Below, one piece after another: positions 4,748 through 5,962 of a stretch of DNA of 5,962 bases. The DNA comes from Gammaproteobacteria bacterium. Lineage in GTDB: Bacteria; Pseudomonadota; Gammaproteobacteria; Pseudomonadales; Azotimanducaceae. A program made the translations under genes and the position numbers. Every line of letters starts with the position of its first letter. Position 1 is the stretch's first letter. Below the pieces are notes generated by a model. The model did not search any database. It saw nothing but the letters and a program-made list of their open reading frames with translations, and had not been told where the DNA came from. Location of the stretch: contig JAPUFN010000256.1 in the NCBI GenBank assembly GCA_027293665.1, positions 1 through 5,962 of the forward strand, in the 5' to 3' direction.

Positions 4748-5962
4748 ATGGCATATGATTTGCTGGTAAAAAACGGTGTCGTGATCGATGGCTCCGGCGG
4801 CGCGCGTTACCGGGCGGATGTCGGCATCAGTGCTGGCAGGATTACAAAGATCGGACGTATCAACGAAAAATCAGCGCGTGTGATCGATGCGGAGGGCCAC
4901 GTCGTGACACCTGGTTTCGTTGACGGTCACACGCACATGGATGCGCAGATCTTCTGGGACCCGATCGGCTCGTGTTCGTGCTACCACGGTGTTACTACAG
5001 TAGTAATGGGTAACTGCGGCTTCACGCTTGCGCCCTGTAAGGAAGAGCAGGCCGACCTCGTATTCCGTAATCTGGAACGCGCAGAGGACATCTCCCGCGA
5101 CGCCATGCTCACCGGCATTAAATGGAGCTGGGAGACCTTTCCGGAATATCTCGACACGATCGATGCACTGCCGAAAGGCATCAACTATGCCGGCTACATC
5201 GGTCATTCAGCGCTGAGAACCTACGTCATGGGTGAGCGCGCTTTCACGGATGCAGCGACTGAAGATGATCTCAGTGCGATGTGTTCGCACGTTTGCGCTG
5301 CCGTGAATGCCGGCGCAATCGGTTTTTCCACATCGCGCACCTTCAATCACATCACGGCGGACGAACGTCCCGTTGCCAGCAGGGTTGCGCTATGGGATGA
5401 GGTGCGCGCCATCGTCAACGCGATGGGCGAGACCGGCAAAGGCATGTTCGAAATTGCCGGTGAAACGCCGGGTCGCGACCCGGAACGCATTCGCGAATAT
5501 CACCAGCGGCTGAAAGATCTTGCAGTCGAATCGGGCGTGCCGCAAACCTGGGGAATGTTCAGTGTGCGAGCGGCGCCCGACTTGTGGCGGCCTTACTTCG
5601 ACCTGCTCGATGAAACCGCACAGGCAGGTGGCCGCATGTATGCCCAGGTACACAGTCGGGCGTTGAATGTGTTGCTGTCGTTCGAGGCACATACGCCGTT
5701 CGACAACTGGGATGTCTGGCGCGACGTCCGGGCGCTGCCGCTGGAAGAACAAAAGGCAAAACTGCGAGACCCGGCAGTCAAGGCAAAGCTCATCGAAGTC
5801 GCGAGCCAGGATTACAAGGGACCGCGCATCGTCGGCGCAGAAGCCCGGCCGCCGCGCTGGGAGTGGGTCTACCCGATGTTCGATATGTCCTATGCAGGAC
5901 CCAGCATGGCGGAGCTTGCTGCCGAGCGCGGTGTGCATCCAGTGGAACTCATGATTGATCTC
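4748..5962 (+). CDS. N-acyl-D-amino-acid deacylase-type amidohydrolase, N-terminal part (runs off right edge)
   Basis: The frame is open from ATG 4748 to the edge, 405 residues. The urease/dihydroorotase-like pattern starts with MAYDLLVKNGVVIDGSG. The metal site motif VTPGFVDGHTHMD (53-65) gives H61 and H63. VVMGNCGFTLAP (85-96) matches the D-aminoacylase Cys ligand motif, with C90. GHSALRTYVMG at 152-162 and GFSTSRTFNH at 192-201 are further family blocks. D-aminoacylases remove the acyl group from N-acyl-D-amino acids using Zn. The later His-bearing motifs of that enzyme (THMR- and SHhK-like) are not seen: the regions read MFEIAGE (233-239) and QTWGMFSVR (266-274). This suggests a related subfamily often labelled only 'amidohydrolase', usually about 550-580 residues, so roughly 70% is present. 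A cytoplasmic location is likely, as no signal peptide is seen. It lies 25 bp after the asparaginase-like gene, and a shared amide-hydrolysis pathway is an inference. Confidence 0.88.
   Translation, partial: MAYDLLVKNGVVIDGSGGARYRADVGISAGRITKIGRINEKSARVIDAEGHVVTPGFVDGHTHMDAQIFWDPIGSCSCYHGVTTVVMGNCGFTLAPCKEEQADLVFRNLERAEDISRDAMLTGIKWSWETFPEYLDTIDALPKGINYAGYIGHSALRTYVMGERAFTDAATEDDLSAMCSHVCAAVNAGAIGFSTSRTFNHITADERPVASRVALWDEVRAIVNAMGETGKGMFEIAGETPGRDPERIREYHQRLKDLAVESGVPQTWGMFSVRAAPDLWRPYFDLLDETAQAGGRMYAQVHSRALNVLLSFEAHTPFDNWDVWRDVRALPLEEQKAKLRDPAVKAKLIEVASQDYKGPRIVGAEARPPRWEWVYPMFDMSYAGPSMAELAAERGVHPVELMIDL

Noticed and set aside
1..5962. Mobile element, CRISPR, toxin-antitoxin, phage-defence or RNA-gene content
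   Set aside because: No transposase, integrase, spaced-repeat array, small paired genes or structured-RNA motif was found on either strand; all substantial coding regions belong to metabolic or redox families.

Overview
The window reads as ordinary chromosomal DNA from a moderately GC-rich, Gram-negative-like bacterium. I infer a proteobacterium, probably gammaproteobacterial, from dense genes with short gaps, an exported dienelactone-hydrolase-type protein and a hemolysin/OlsB-like acyltransferase. No rRNA, tRNA, phage, IS or CRISPR signal is present, so the assignment rests only on gene style. Seven protein-coding genes are supported. Two run off the window edges, and none is frameshifted.

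Layout: (1) 1-450, minus strand: the N-terminal 150 residues of an MmgE/PrpD-family protein, starting at 450 with a clear Shine-Dalgarno. (2) 451-634: a divergent gap holding only a 10-bp direct repeat. (3) 635-1480, plus strand: a sucrase/ferredoxin-like (Apd1/Aim32-type) thioredoxin-fold [2Fe-2S] protein with intact C-x8-C and H-x3-H. (4) 3984 down to 1465, minus strand: three tightly packed genes forming a probable operon. In transcription order these are an exported dienelactone hydrolase family protein, an alpha/beta hydrolase and a lysophospholipid acyltransferase-like protein. The last two genes overlap by 16 bp. The acyltransferase also overlaps the convergent ferredoxin-like gene by 16 bp, so there is no spacer between the two converging units. 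(5) 3985-4212: a 228-bp divergent gap with about 2.6 copies of a 20-bp tandem repeat, followed directly by a -10-like TATCAT. (6) 4213 to the right edge, plus strand: a stand-alone 169-residue asparaginase-like domain and, 25 bp later, the first 405 residues of an N-acyl-D-amino-acid deacylase-type amidohydrolase. These two are probably co-transcribed.

Functional reading: the plus-strand pair both look like C-N (amide) bond hydrolases and could act in one amide or N-acyl-amino-acid degradation route. The minus-strand trio combines two ester/lactone-type hydrolases with an acyl transferase, which suggests lipid or ester metabolism, but no substrate can be read from the sequence. The MmgE/PrpD protein would be a dehydratase, isomerase or decarboxylase of short carboxylic acids.

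I see no strong evidence of a wholly new system. The points most worth a second look are the repeat array in the divergent promoter region, the missing canonical metal-binding histidine motifs in the amidohydrolase, the single-domain asparaginase beside it, and the 2Cys-2His cluster signature.
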